NCBI GenBank assembly: GCA_964628235.1
Contig: CAZVLU010000044.1
Span: 1 to 29,203 of the forward strand
Reading direction: 5' to 3'
Length of the DNA: 29,203 nucleotides
From: CAMAVH01 sp964628235
GTDB taxonomy: Bacteria > Pseudomonadota > Alphaproteobacteria > SMXQ01
Below are positions 6,068 to 13,971 of the stretch, one piece after another. The translations under genes and the position numbers were made by a program. Positions within the stretch are counted from its first letter, which is position 1, and the number at the start of each line of letters is the position of its first letter. The notes under the pieces are model-generated. The model was given only the letters and a program-made list of their open reading frames with translations. It was not told the origin of the DNA and ran no database searches.

Positions 6068-6511
6068 ATGTCCCGCACCGCCCGCAACGCCGGCCGCGTC
6101 ACCCGCAAGGCCCCGTCTCCCGCAGCCGCCGCCACAGGCGCGGCCAAGCCAGCGATCACGCTGCGCGTCGATCTCGGCCGCGCCAATGCGGATGGTATCG
6201 CCGAAGCCATTGGGCCGGGCAAAGTGCGGCTGCTCGAACTGATCGACGAGACCGGCTCGATCAGCGCCGCCGGCCGCGCCATGGGCATGTCCTATCGTCA
6301 AGCCTGGCTGCTGATCGACAGCATGAACCAGGCCTTCGCCGAGCCGGTGACGGAAACCTTGCGCGGCGGCGCGAAGGGCGGCGGCGCGGCGGTCACCGAC
6401 TTCGGCCGCAAATTGGCGGCGCTGTACCGCGCCATGGAGCGCAAAGCGGCGGATGCTGTGGCCGACGATCTCGCGGCGCTCGACGCAGCGCTGGGCAAAG
6501 CCGGAGACTAG
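6068..6511 (+). CDS. modE: ModE-type winged-helix regulator, DNA-binding domain only
   Basis: This 147-residue protein matches the N-terminal DNA-binding half of ModE, the molybdate-responsive regulator of modABC. Conserved parts are VRLLELIDETGSISAAGRAM, MSYRQAWLLIDSMNQAF (recognition helix region, about 77-93), the Gly-rich wing GGAKGGGAAVT and FGRKLAALYRAM. E. coli ModE is about 260 residues and adds two Mop-type molybdate-binding domains; these are absent here. Residues 1-30 form an Ala/Arg-rich tail. There is no Shine-Dalgarno site, and a TATACT box ends six bases before the ATG, so the message may be leaderless. It converges on modC, and their stop codons overlap in CTAG. Two ModE-type operators lie upstream of modA. 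Confidence 0.9.
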   Translation: MSRTARNAGRVTRKAPSPAAAATGAAKPAITLRVDLGRANADGIAEAIGPGKVRLLELIDETGSISAAGRAMGMSYRQAWLLIDSMNQAFAEPVTETLRGGAKGGGAAVTDFGRKLAALYRAMERKAADAVADDLAALDAALGKAGD

Positions 6512-7578
6512 TTGCCGGCAAACGTCACGCTCTTGATCACCGCTGTGACCGGCTGGCCGACGTTGAGGCCGAGCGTCGCCAGCGAGCGGCGCGTGATCTG
6601 CGCCAAGACCGCCACGCCGGAGCAATCCAAGCGCAGATCGACGCTGGCCCCTGCGCCCTCAGCGATCTCGGCGATCACGCCTTGCAGCATATTGAGCGCG
6701 CTGACGCCGGTCGGCGGTTCGAGCGCGATCATCACGTCGCGCGCCAGGATCTGCACGCGCAAGGACGCGCCGATGGCGAGATCCAAACGCGGCACGCGCA
6801 GGTCGCCGGCGCGCGTCGCGATCACGCTCAGGCCATAGCCGTCGTCGATTTGCGCCACGCGGGCGTCGAGCAGCGCGCCGGCCTCGCCGCGCGCCAGCGG
6901 CAAGCCGCCAAGCCGCGCCATCACCTCGCCGGCCGGGCCGGCGGCGGCGACCGCGCCGTTCTCCATCATCACCACCGTGGTGGCGAGCCGCACCACTTCG
7001 GCGACGGCGTGGCTGACATAGACGATGGGGATGCCGGCCTCGTCGCGCAGCCGTTCGATGTAGGGCAAGATTTCCGCCTTGCGCGCGTCGTCGAGCGCCG
7101 CCAGCGGCTCGTCCATCAGCAGCAAGCGCGGGCTGGCGAGCAGCGCGCGCCCGATGGCGACGCGCTGCTTCTCGCCGCCCGACAGCGATTGCGGATGACG
7201 CTCCAACAGCGCGCCGATGCCGAGCAGCGCCACGATGTCGTCGAACTTGGCGCGACGCTCCTGTGCGGGCGTGAACCAGCGGCCGTAGCGCAGGTTCTGA
7301 CGCACCGTGAGATGCGGGAACAGCCGGCCTTCCTGAAAGACATAGCCGACGCGGCGGCGGTGCGGCGGTACGAACAGGCGTTGCTGCGTGTCGATCAAGG
7401 TTTCGCCATCGACGCCGACGCGGCCCTGCTGCGGCTTCACCAGCCCGGCGATGATGTTGACCAGCGTCGTCTTGCCCGAGCCCGAGCGGCCGAACAGCGC
7501 CGTCAGCCCCGCCCCCGCCGCGAAGCTGGCGCGCAGATGGAAGTCGCCCTGGCGATGATCGACCGAGACGTCCAGCAT
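6508..7578 (-). CDS. modC: Molybdate ABC transporter ATP-binding protein
   Basis: This 356-residue ATPase powers molybdate import through ModB. It has Walker A GRSGSGKT (30-37), Q-loop FQEGRLFPHL, signature LSGGE (132-136), Walker B LLLMDE (Asp156, Glu157) and the H-loop VSHAVAEV. The C-terminal part, from about residue 285, is a TOBE/Mop domain (SALNMLQGVI…VTAVIKSVTF), typical of ModC and able to bind oxyanion. The ATG at 7578 is chosen because it overlaps the modB stop in TGATG, implying translational coupling; a longer frame into modB is rejected. The stop shares CTAG with the convergent modE gene. It is the last gene of modABC. Confidence 0.96.
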   Translation of the reverse strand: MLDVSVDHRQGDFHLRASFAAGAGLTALFGRSGSGKTTLVNIIAGLVKPQQGRVGVDGETLIDTQQRLFVPPHRRRVGYVFQEGRLFPHLTVRQNLRYGRWFTPAQERRAKFDDIVALLGIGALLERHPQSLSGGEKQRVAIGRALLASPRLLLMDEPLAALDDARKAEILPYIERLRDEAGIPIVYVSHAVAEVVRLATTVVMMENGAVAAAGPAGEVMARLGGLPLARGEAGALLDARVAQIDDGYGLSVIATRAGDLRVPRLDLAIGASLRVQILARDVMIALEPPTGVSALNMLQGVIAEIAEGAGASVDLRLDCSGVAVLAQITRRSLATLGLNVGQPVTAVIKSVTFAGN

Positions 7579-8273
7579 CAGACACCCCCGATGTTGCGCG
7601 CGGCGCGCCGCGCCAGCCATTCGGAGACGAGCAAGGCCGCCAGCGACAGCGCCACCGAGATCAGCGTCAGGCGGATCGCCCCGGCGTCGCCGCCCGGCAC
7701 GTTGAGATAAGTGTAGATCGCGGTCGGCAGGGTGCGCGTCTCGCCGGGAATGTTCGAGACGAAGGTGATGGTCGCGCCGAACTCGCCCATCGCCTTGGCG
7801 AAGCCGAGGATCGCGCCGGCCAGCACGCCGGGCAGGATCAGCGGCAGCGTCACCGTGAGAAACACCATGATCGGACTCGCGCCGAGCGTGCCGGCCGCTG
7901 CTTCTAATCGCTTATCGACCGCCTCGATCGACAGCCGCATGGCGCGCACCATGAGCGGAAAGCCCATGACGGCGCAGGCGAGCGCGGCGCCGGTCCAGCG
8001 GAAGGCGAAGACGATGCCGATGTCGGCCAGCAGTTCGCCGAAAAAGCCGCGGCGGCCGAACAGGATGAGCAGGATATAGCCGGTGACGACCGGCGGCATG
8101 ATCAGCGGCAGATGCGTCAGCGCGTTGAGCAACGCATGGCCCCAGAAGCGCTTGCGCGCCAAGACCCAGGCGACGGCGAGCGCCAGCGGCAGGCTGGCCA
8201 GGGTCGCCCATAGGGCGACGCGCAGGCTCAAGCCGACGATCTCCCATTCCTCCGGCGTGAGCCAATCCGTCAT
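7578..8273 (-). CDS. modB: Molybdate ABC transporter permease
   Basis: This 231-residue inner-membrane protein forms the molybdate channel, presumably as a homodimer. It shows about five to six hydrophobic segments. The EAA loop that contacts ModC is EAAAGTLGASPIMVFLTVTL, followed by LPLILPGVLAGAILGFAKAMGEFGATI, a stretch highly typical of ModB. The N-terminal WEIVGLSLRVALWATLASLP also matches the family. The start ATG at 8273 is 24 bases after the modA stop. The stop overlaps the modC ATG. Length is normal. Part of the modABC operon driven from the promoter upstream of modA. Confidence 0.96.
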   Translation of the reverse strand: MTDWLTPEEWEIVGLSLRVALWATLASLPLALAVAWVLARKRFWGHALLNALTHLPLIMPPVVTGYILLILFGRRGFFGELLADIGIVFAFRWTGAALACAVMGFPLMVRAMRLSIEAVDKRLEAAAGTLGASPIMVFLTVTLPLILPGVLAGAILGFAKAMGEFGATITFVSNIPGETRTLPTAIYTYLNVPGGDAGAIRLTLISVALSLAALLVSEWLARRAARNIGGV

Positions 8274-8297
8274 GGCGCGACTGTAACCGAGCGCCGG

Positions 8298-9065
8298 CTA
8301 ATCGAGAACCGCGAAGCCTTGCCGCTCGAATAAAGGCTTGGCCTTGGCCGAGCGCAGATGAGCGAGGAAGGCTTCGGCATCGCGATTCTTCGACGACGCG
8401 ACCACGGCGGCGGGATAGACGATGGCCGGATGGCTATCCGCCGGGAAGACATCGACGACGCGCACGGCGGGATCGGCGGCGGCGTCGGTCGCGTAAACGA
8501 TGCCGAACGGCGCTTCGCCGCGCGACACCAGCAATAGCGCGGCGCGCACGTCGTCGGTCTGCGCGACCTTCTGCTCCACCGCGCCCCAAACGCCGAGCGA
8601 TTGGAGCGCCGCCTTGCCGTATTTGCCGGCCGGCACGGCATCGACATTGGCCATCGCCAAGCGATGATTGTCGAGCGCGCCGGCGAGAGCGAAGCCCGGC
8701 GCGATTTTTAAAGCGGTCTTGTCGCCCTTCGCCGCCACCAGCACAATGCGGTTGCCGAGCAGATCGCCGCGCGTCGCCGGCTTGATGAGGGTCTTGCCGG
8801 CGACGTAATTCATCCAATCGCTGTCGGCGGAGATGAACAGGTCGGCCGGCGCGCCCTGCTCGATCTGGCGCGCTAGCGCCGACGAGGCGGCATAGGAGAC
8901 CTTCACGCCCTTGCCGGTTTCGGCGCGCCATTGCGCTGCGATGTCGTCGAGCGCGGTCTTCATGCTGGCCGCGGCGAACACCAGGACATCTTGCGCTTGC
9001 GCCGGCAGGCTCGGCGCGAGCATCAAGGCGGCGAGCAGGCATCCCAGAATTCGGCTGCAGCGCAT
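8298..9065 (-). CDS. modA: Periplasmic molybdate-binding protein
   Basis: This 255-residue protein is the solute receptor of the ModABC importer. A signal peptide (residues 1 to about 25, MRCSRILGCLLAALMLAPSL then an AQA cleavage site) sends it to the periplasm. The mature start VLVFAAASMKTALDDIA is the ModA signature, with the oxyanion-contacting Ser residues in AAASM and SYAASSALARQI. Later blocks GAPADLFISADSDWM, GNRIVLVA and PAGKYGKAAL also fit. The ATG at 9065 is preferred over the in-frame TTG at 9098 because it begins the signal peptide and has AAGG about nine bases upstream. It is the first gene of modABC. Confidence 0.95.
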   Translation of the reverse strand: MRCSRILGCLLAALMLAPSLPAQAQDVLVFAAASMKTALDDIAAQWRAETGKGVKVSYAASSALARQIEQGAPADLFISADSDWMNYVAGKTLIKPATRGDLLGNRIVLVAAKGDKTALKIAPGFALAGALDNHRLAMANVDAVPAGKYGKAALQSLGVWGAVEQKVAQTDDVRAALLLVSRGEAPFGIVYATDAAADPAVRVVDVFPADSHPAIVYPAAVVASSKNRDAEAFLAHLRSAKAKPLFERQGFAVLD

Positions 9066-9076
9066 GGCGAAACCTT

Positions 9077-9100
9077 CGTTATATCGGAACTGATACAACG
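9077..9100. promoter_or_regulatory. ModE-type operator 1 (start-site proximal)
   Basis: A 24-base dyad reads CGTTATATC, six bases, then GATACAACG; eight of nine pairs match. The form CGTTATAT-N8-ATAACG resembles the E. coli modA operator bound by ModE. It begins directly after the -10 box of the modA promoter and covers the expected transcription start, about twelve bases before the modA ATG. Confidence 0.75.
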
Positions 9101-9129
9101 ATTATGCCGCCGGGCAGGCGTCATATCAA
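9101..9129 (-). promoter_or_regulatory. Sigma-70 type promoter of modABC
   Basis: On the minus strand, TTGATA (9129-9124) and CATAAT (9106-9101) are separated by exactly 17 bases. Each hexamer matches the consensus at five of six positions. The expected start is around 9094, inside operator 1. The -35 box lies inside operator 2. Confidence 0.75.
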
Positions 9130-9142
9130 TATGAATATAACG
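9119..9142. promoter_or_regulatory. ModE-type operator 2 (over the -35 box)
   Basis: A second 24-base dyad reads CGTCATATC, six bases, then AATATAACG. It has the same length and near-identical arms as operator 1. The two sites are offset by 42 bases, close to four helical turns, so two dimers could bind the same face of the DNA. Confidence 0.7.
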
Positions 9143-9156
9143 CTCGGAGTGAGACC

Positions 9157-10614
9157 CTACTCGAACGTCGTCAGCGTCTGGATCTGCAGATATTCGCGCA
9201 CGCCCTCGATGCCGGCGCGCCGGCCGATGCCGCTCTGCTTAACGCCCCCGTAGGGTGCCCGGCGGTTGACGCTTTCGGTGCCATGCGTGTTGACGAAGAC
9301 CGAGCCGGCCTCGATGCGGCGCGCGACGTCGAGCGCGGCGTCGACGTTCTTGCTCCACACCGAGCCGCCGAGGCCGTAGATCGTGTCGTTGGCGCGCGCG
9401 ATGGCGTCGTCGAGATTCTTATAGGTGGCGATGGGCAGCAGCGGGCAGAACTGCTCCTCGCGCATCAGCCGCGAATCCTCGGCCACGTTGGTGGCGATCA
9501 TCGGCGCCATGAAATGGCCCTGCTTGGTCTTGGCCTCGTCGCGCAGCGTGCCGAGACGCGTGACCTCGGCGCCGGACTTTTCGGTTTCGGCGAGCAAGGC
9601 TTCGGCGCGTTCCAAGGCGCGGGCCGTGTGCATCGGCCCCATGCCGACGCCTTCGGCGAGGCCATCGCCGACCACCAGTTTGTTCACTTGCGCGCTGAAG
9701 GCGTCGACGAATTTGTCGGCGATGGATTCGGGCACATAGACGCGCTTGATCGCCATGCAGACCTGGCCGGTCATGCGATAGACGGCGCGCGCCATGCGGG
9801 CCATCGATTCGTCGCCGAGATCGGCGTCTTCGAGCAAGATCGCCGGGTCGTTGCCACCGAGCTCCAGGGTGATGCCTTTGATGGTCTGCGCCGCGTTGGC
9901 CATGATCTTGGCCGCCGACGGTACTGAACCGGTAAAGCCGATCTTGTCGACGCCGGGGTTCATCGTCAGCGCGTCGCCGATCTCGCCCGGCAGGCCGGTG
10001 ACGATATTGAGCAAGCCTTTGGGCAATTCCGACGCGAAGGCCGTGGCGTAGCCGATCAAGCCGAGCGGGCAAGTCTCTGGCGGCTTCAAGACGACGCTAT
10101 TGCCCGCGAGCAGCGCCGGCAGGAACTGCTGCACGGCCAGCGTGACCGGCGCATTCCACGGCACGATCGAGACGACGACGCCGAACGGGATATGGCCGAC
10201 GAAGGTGCGGCCGTTGGGCGCGTCCATCTCGCGCGGCTTGTCCAATTCGCCGGCCAGCTCCAGCGTCATCTCCATGCGCTTGGAGACGCCGGCCAGCTCG
10301 CCCTTGGCCTCGCCGAGCGTCTTGCCGTTCTCGCGCACGAACAGCGCGGCGCGCTCCGCCATGCCCTCGTCGGCTTTCTTGAGCGCGCGGCCCAAAGCCT
10401 CGGCGCGCTGCGCGAACGTCAGCTTGGCCCAGGCCGGCTGCGCTTTGCGCGCGGCGGCGATGGCAGCCTCGACATCCTGCGGCGTGCCGCGCGGCACGGT
10501 TCCCACCAACTCGTCCTTGCGCGCCGGGTTGTAAACCTCGATCAGAGTGTTGCTGTTCACGCGTTCGCCATTGATCAACATGCTGGCATGAACGGGCGCA
10601 GGATTGGCGCTCAT
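9157..10614 (-). CDS. NAD(P)-dependent aldehyde dehydrogenase
   Basis: This 485-residue enzyme belongs to the ALDH superfamily and oxidises an aldehyde to a carboxylic acid with NAD(P)+. Catalytic residues are in place: Asn154 in PWNAP, Lys177 in VLKPPE, Glu251 in LELGGN, and the nucleophile Cys286 in TGQVC. GFTGSVPSAAKIM is the cofactor-binding turn. Length is standard. The ATG at 10614 is chosen because it has AGGGAGAG just upstream and gives a family-like N-terminus; a far longer open frame into the divergent gene is spurious. It is divergent from an amidohydrolase, 129 bases away, suggesting a shared catabolic role. The substrate cannot be assigned. Confidence 0.93.
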   Translation of the reverse strand: MSANPAPVHASMLINGERVNSNTLIEVYNPARKDELVGTVPRGTPQDVEAAIAAARKAQPAWAKLTFAQRAEALGRALKKADEGMAERAALFVRENGKTLGEAKGELAGVSKRMEMTLELAGELDKPREMDAPNGRTFVGHIPFGVVVSIVPWNAPVTLAVQQFLPALLAGNSVVLKPPETCPLGLIGYATAFASELPKGLLNIVTGLPGEIGDALTMNPGVDKIGFTGSVPSAAKIMANAAQTIKGITLELGGNDPAILLEDADLGDESMARMARAVYRMTGQVCMAIKRVYVPESIADKFVDAFSAQVNKLVVGDGLAEGVGMGPMHTARALERAEALLAETEKSGAEVTRLGTLRDEAKTKQGHFMAPMIATNVAEDSRLMREEQFCPLLPIATYKNLDDAIARANDTIYGLGGSVWSKNVDAALDVARRIEAGSVFVNTHGTESVNRRAPYGGVKQSGIGRRAGIEGVREYLQIQTLTTFE

Positions 10615-10743
10615 CGGACTCTCCCTGGATGACTGTCGTTGTTTTGCCCGATCATAGCGGAAACGCTCGCGCGCCCGCCATGGGCTTTTCTCGTCACGGC
10701 GATCGGTGTTAGATGGACAATCACCTGTGGGAGAGTTTTCGCC

Positions 10744-11793
10744 ATGCGCACCATCGACGCCGACGCCCATGTCTTGGAGACGCCCTACACCTGGGAATTC
10801 ATGGACGAGGCCGACCGCAAATACACGCCGATGATCGTCGCGCAGACCTTCGGCGCCGGCATCGCCGCCAACGACGGACGCAATACCCAGAAGGAATTCT
10901 GGATCAGCGACGGCCGGCTGATCCCGAAAGACAAGAATGTCGGCAACAACACGCCGGAAGCGGCGCGCGAAATGCGCGATGTCGCCGCGCGGCTCAAGCA
11001 TATGGACGAGCTCGAGATCGACGTCCAGGTGCTCTATCCGACCTTCTTCATCTGGCCCTATACGCGCAAGGCCGAGGTGCAACGCGCGCTGGTGAAAGGC
11101 TATAATCGCTGGCTCGCCGAAATCTGGAAGAAGAGCGGCGACCGCTTGCGCTGGGTCGCTATGGTCTCGACCTATGATCTATCGAAAGCGCGTGAAGAAT
11201 TGTCGTTCGCCAAAGAGCATGGCGCGTGCGGCGTCTATATGCGCGGCCTGGAAGCCGACCGCAAGCCGAGCGATCCCTATTTCTTCCCGCTCTATGCCGT
11301 CGCCGAGGAGCTGGACTTGCCGATCTGCTTCCATTCGGCGGCCGGCTCTTACGCGCACCACGATTTCTTCGTCGACGACTCGGGTTTCAACAAATTCAAG
11401 CTCTCGACCATCGGCGGCTTTCACATGCTGGTGATGGATGGCGTGCCGCAGATGTTCCCGAAATTGCGCTGGGGCTTCGTCGAGGTCAGCGCGCAATGGC
11501 TGCCTTACATGCTCAACGACCTGGCGCTGCGCTTCAAGCGGCGCGGCAAGCGCCTGCCCGCCAATCCGCTGCAGGCCAACAACATCTATGTCGCCTGCCA
11601 GGTGACCGACGATCTGCCGGAGATTCTGCGCGTCGCCGGCGAGGATAATCTGGTCGTCGGCACCGACTACGGCCATCACGACACCTCGACCGAGATCGAG
11701 GCGCTGCGGCTGCTCAAAAGCGACGGCAAGATTCCGCCCGCCGCCGTCGACAAAATCCTCGGCGCCAACGCCAAGGCGCTCTATGGAATCTAG
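10744..11793 (+). CDS. Amidohydrolase-2 family metal-dependent hydrolase
   Basis: This 349-residue TIM-barrel protein belongs to the amidohydrolase-related group that includes ACMSD and gamma-resorcylate decarboxylases (COG2159). Metal-site candidates are Asp7 and His9 in DADAHVLE, His197 in ICFHSAAG and Asp308 in VVGTDYGHHD. Such enzymes hydrolyse amides or lactones, or decarboxylate aromatic or semialdehyde acids. The ATG at 10744 has GGGAGAG upstream; an open frame 35 codons longer is rejected. It is divergent from the aldehyde dehydrogenase, and an aromatic or keto-acid degradation step is plausible but unproven. Its TAG overlaps the arsH TAG in a shared CTAG. Confidence 0.88.
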   Translation: MRTIDADAHVLETPYTWEFMDEADRKYTPMIVAQTFGAGIAANDGRNTQKEFWISDGRLIPKDKNVGNNTPEAAREMRDVAARLKHMDELEIDVQVLYPTFFIWPYTRKAEVQRALVKGYNRWLAEIWKKSGDRLRWVAMVSTYDLSKAREELSFAKEHGACGVYMRGLEADRKPSDPYFFPLYAVAEELDLPICFHSAAGSYAHHDFFVDDSGFNKFKLSTIGGFHMLVMDGVPQMFPKLRWGFVEVSAQWLPYMLNDLALRFKRRGKRLPANPLQANNIYVACQVTDDLPEILRVAGEDNLVVGTDYGHHDTSTEIEALRLLKSDGKIPPAAVDKILGANAKALYGI

Positions 11794-12497
11794 ACCGAGC
11801 GCAGATTGACGCGCGTCTCGAGCTTCGCCGCCGCTTCCTTGCGCTCGCTGTAGCGGTCGGTGAGATATCCCGAGATGTCGCGCGTCAGCAGCGTGAACTT
11901 GACCAATTCCTCCATCACGTCGACGACGCGGTCGTAATAGGACGACGGCTTCATGCGGCCGGCTTCGTCGAATTCCTCAAAGGCTTTGGCGACAGACGAT
12001 TGGTTCGGGATGGTGATCATGCGCATCCAGCGCCCGAGAATGCGCATCTGGTTGACCGCGTTGAACGACTGCGAACCGCCCGACACCTGCATGACCGCGA
12101 GCGTGCGGCCCTGGGTCGGACGCAGCGCGCCGCTCACCAACGGGATCCAATCGATCTGCGACTTCATCACGCCGGTCATCGCGCCGTGGCGCTCCGGGCT
12201 GGTCCACACCTGGCCTTCGGACCATAGCGAAGCCTCTCGCAATTCCTGAACCTTCGGATGGCTGTCGGCCGCGCCGTCAGGCAACGGCAGGCCGTCCGCG
12301 TGGTAGATGCGGGTTTCAGCGCCGAAATGCTCGAGCAACCGCTGGGCTTCTAGCGTCAAGAAGCGGCTGTAGGAGCGGCTGCGCAACGAGCCGTAGAGCA
12401 GCAAGATGCGCGGCTTGTGCCCAGACAACGGCGGCGTCAGCTCTGCCTTGTCGGGGATCCGGACGCAATCGGGCCGCAAATTCGGCAGATCAGACAA
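11790..12497 (-). CDS. arsH: ArsH NADPH-dependent flavin reductase / organoarsenical oxidase
   Basis: This 235-residue flavoprotein matches ArsH, which uses FMN and NADPH; characterised members oxidise trivalent methylated arsenicals or reduce quinones. The FMN-binding loop is YGSLRSRSYSRFL (about 35-47). The central SPERHGAMTGVMKSQIDWIPL and the QVSGGSQSFNAVNQMR stretch are diagnostic. No ATG is available near the N-terminus; the TTG at 12497 is taken because GAGGCGGG lies just upstream and the gene then overlaps arsC by eight bases. It is the last gene of the ars operon, and its stop overlaps that of the convergent amidohydrolase. Confidence 0.93.
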   Translation of the reverse strand: MSDLPNLRPDCVRIPDKAELTPPLSGHKPRILLLYGSLRSRSYSRFLTLEAQRLLEHFGAETRIYHADGLPLPDGAADSHPKVQELREASLWSEGQVWTSPERHGAMTGVMKSQIDWIPLVSGALRPTQGRTLAVMQVSGGSQSFNAVNQMRILGRWMRMITIPNQSSVAKAFEEFDEAGRMKPSSYYDRVVDVMEELVKFTLLTRDISGYLTDRYSERKEAAAKLETRVNLRSV

Positions 12498-12912
12498 CGC
12501 GACGGCCCGCCTCGTCGATCACCAGTTGCCCATCCTCTTTGCGGAATGGGCCGCGTTGCGGCTCAGGCAAGATGTCGAGGACGATCTCCGACGGACGGCA
12601 GAGGCGGATGCCCGCCGCCGTCACGACGAACGGACGGTTGATAAGGATCGGATGCGCCATCATGGCGTCGAGCAGCGCATCGTCGCTCAGAGTTGGATCG
12701 CCGAGTCCCAGTTCGGCGTATGGCGTGCCCTTTTCCCGCAGCGTCTCGCGCACGGTGAGTCCGGCTTTGCCGATCAAGTCGGCCAGCGCCGCGCGGGCCG
12801 GCGGCGACTTGAGATATTCGACGATCGTCGGTTCGACGCCGGCATTGCGGATCAGCGCCAGCGTGTTGCGCGAGGTCTCGCAGGCGGGATTGTGGAAGAT
12901 CGTGACGCTCAT
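12490..12912 (-). CDS. arsC: Arsenate reductase, glutaredoxin-dependent type
   Basis: This 140-residue enzyme is an ArsC/Spx-fold arsenate reductase that uses glutathione and glutaredoxin to make arsenite. The motif FHNPACETSRNTLALI carries the catalytic Cys11, as in the plasmid R773 enzyme. Downstream Arg residues in INRPFV and LCRPSE fit the arsenate-binding positions. Its ATG overlaps the acr3 stop in ATGA, and its stop overlaps the arsH start, so expression is tightly coupled. It is distinct in fold from the other arsenate reductase two genes upstream. Confidence 0.94.
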   Translation of the reverse strand: MSVTIFHNPACETSRNTLALIRNAGVEPTIVEYLKSPPARAALADLIGKAGLTVRETLREKGTPYAELGLGDPTLSDDALLDAMMAHPILINRPFVVTAAGIRLCRPSEIVLDILPEPQRGPFRKEDGQLVIDEAGRRVV

Positions 12913-13970
12913 TCGGCGGGCTCGCTTCGTTTCGCCGCCGCCGGCTGCCGCGCGCCGCGTTCGTACCAGCCCTTGCTGCGGTTGACGATATGCACCACCG
13001 ACAGCATCACGGGCACTTCGATCAGCACCCCGACGACGGTCGCGAGCGCCGCCCCCGAGTTGAGGCCGAACAGGGCGATGGCGGCGGCGACCGCCAGCTC
13101 GAAAAAGTTGCTGGCGCCGATCAGCGCCGAGGGGCCGGCGACGCAATGCTGTTCGCCCACCGCGCGGTTGAGCCAATAGGCGAGGCCGGAGTTGAAATAG
13201 ACCTGGATCAGGATCGGCACCGCGAGCAGCGCGATGACCAGGGGCTGCGCGACGATCTGGCGGCCCTGGAAGGCGAACAGCAGCACTAACGTCGCCAGCA
13301 GCGCGACCAGCGACAGCGGCTGCATGATGCGGAGCGCGCGCTCCAGCGCATCGCCGCCCTGCGCCAGCAACTGACGCCGCACGAGTTGCGCCACTGCGAC
13401 CGGCAACAGGATGTAGAGCGCCACCGAGAGGATCAAGGTGTCCCACGGCACGACGATGGCCGACAGCCCGAGCAGCAGGCCGACGATCGGCGCGAAGGCG
13501 ACGATCATGATGGCGTCGTTGAGCGCCACTTGGCTGAGCGTGAAATGCGGCTCGCCTTTGGTCAAGTTCGACCAGACGAAGACCATGGCCGTGCAAGGCG
13601 CGGCAGCAAGTATGATAAGCCCGGCGATGTAGGACTCGATCTGCGCTTCCGGCAGATAGGGGCGGAACAGCCAGCCGATGAACAGCCAGCCGAGCAGCGC
13701 CATGGAGAACGGCTTCACCGCCCAATTGACGAACAAGGTGACGCCGATGCCGCGCCAATGGGCGCTGACTTTGCTGAGCGCGGCGAAATCGATGCGCATG
13801 AGCATCGGCACGATCATCAGCCAGATCAGCACGGCGACCGGCAAATTGACTTTGGCGATCTCGGTCGCGCCGATGACCTCGAAGACGCCGGGCATGAGAT
13901 AGCCCAGCCCGATGCCGACGACGATGCAGAGGGCGACCCACAGGGTCAGGTAACGCTCGAAGGTCGACAA
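12909..13970 (-). CDS. acr3: ACR3-family arsenite efflux permease
   Basis: This 353-residue inner-membrane protein pumps arsenite out using the proton motive force. About ten hydrophobic segments are visible. The ACR3 signature LAAAPCTAMVFVWSNLTKGE carries the conserved Cys126, and SALIGASNFFELAVAAAIALFG provides the second conserved membrane motif. The start is the TTG at 13970, giving the family-typical MSTFERYLTLWVALC; the first in-frame ATG would delete the first membrane segment. It lies two bases after the upstream arsC stop, with CAGGA upstream. The residue tail after about 335 is polar and cytosolic. Confidence 0.95.
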   Translation of the reverse strand: MSTFERYLTLWVALCIVVGIGLGYLMPGVFEVIGATEIAKVNLPVAVLIWLMIVPMLMRIDFAALSKVSAHWRGIGVTLFVNWAVKPFSMALLGWLFIGWLFRPYLPEAQIESYIAGLIILAAAPCTAMVFVWSNLTKGEPHFTLSQVALNDAIMIVAFAPIVGLLLGLSAIVVPWDTLILSVALYILLPVAVAQLVRRQLLAQGGDALERALRIMQPLSLVALLATLVLLFAFQGRQIVAQPLVIALLAVPILIQVYFNSGLAYWLNRAVGEQHCVAGPSALIGASNFFELAVAAAIALFGLNSGAALATVVGVLIEVPVMLSVVHIVNRSKGWYERGARQPAAAKRSEPAE

Positions 13971-13971
13971 T

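Noticed and set aside
6040..7710. A 556-codon plus-strand frame over modE and modC
   Set aside because: It is antisense to modC and out of frame with modE, and has no domain resemblance.
10615..11082. N-terminal extension of the aldehyde dehydrogenase
   Set aside because: It would run through the divergent promoter and into the amidohydrolase, and homology and a ribosome site both place the start at 10614.
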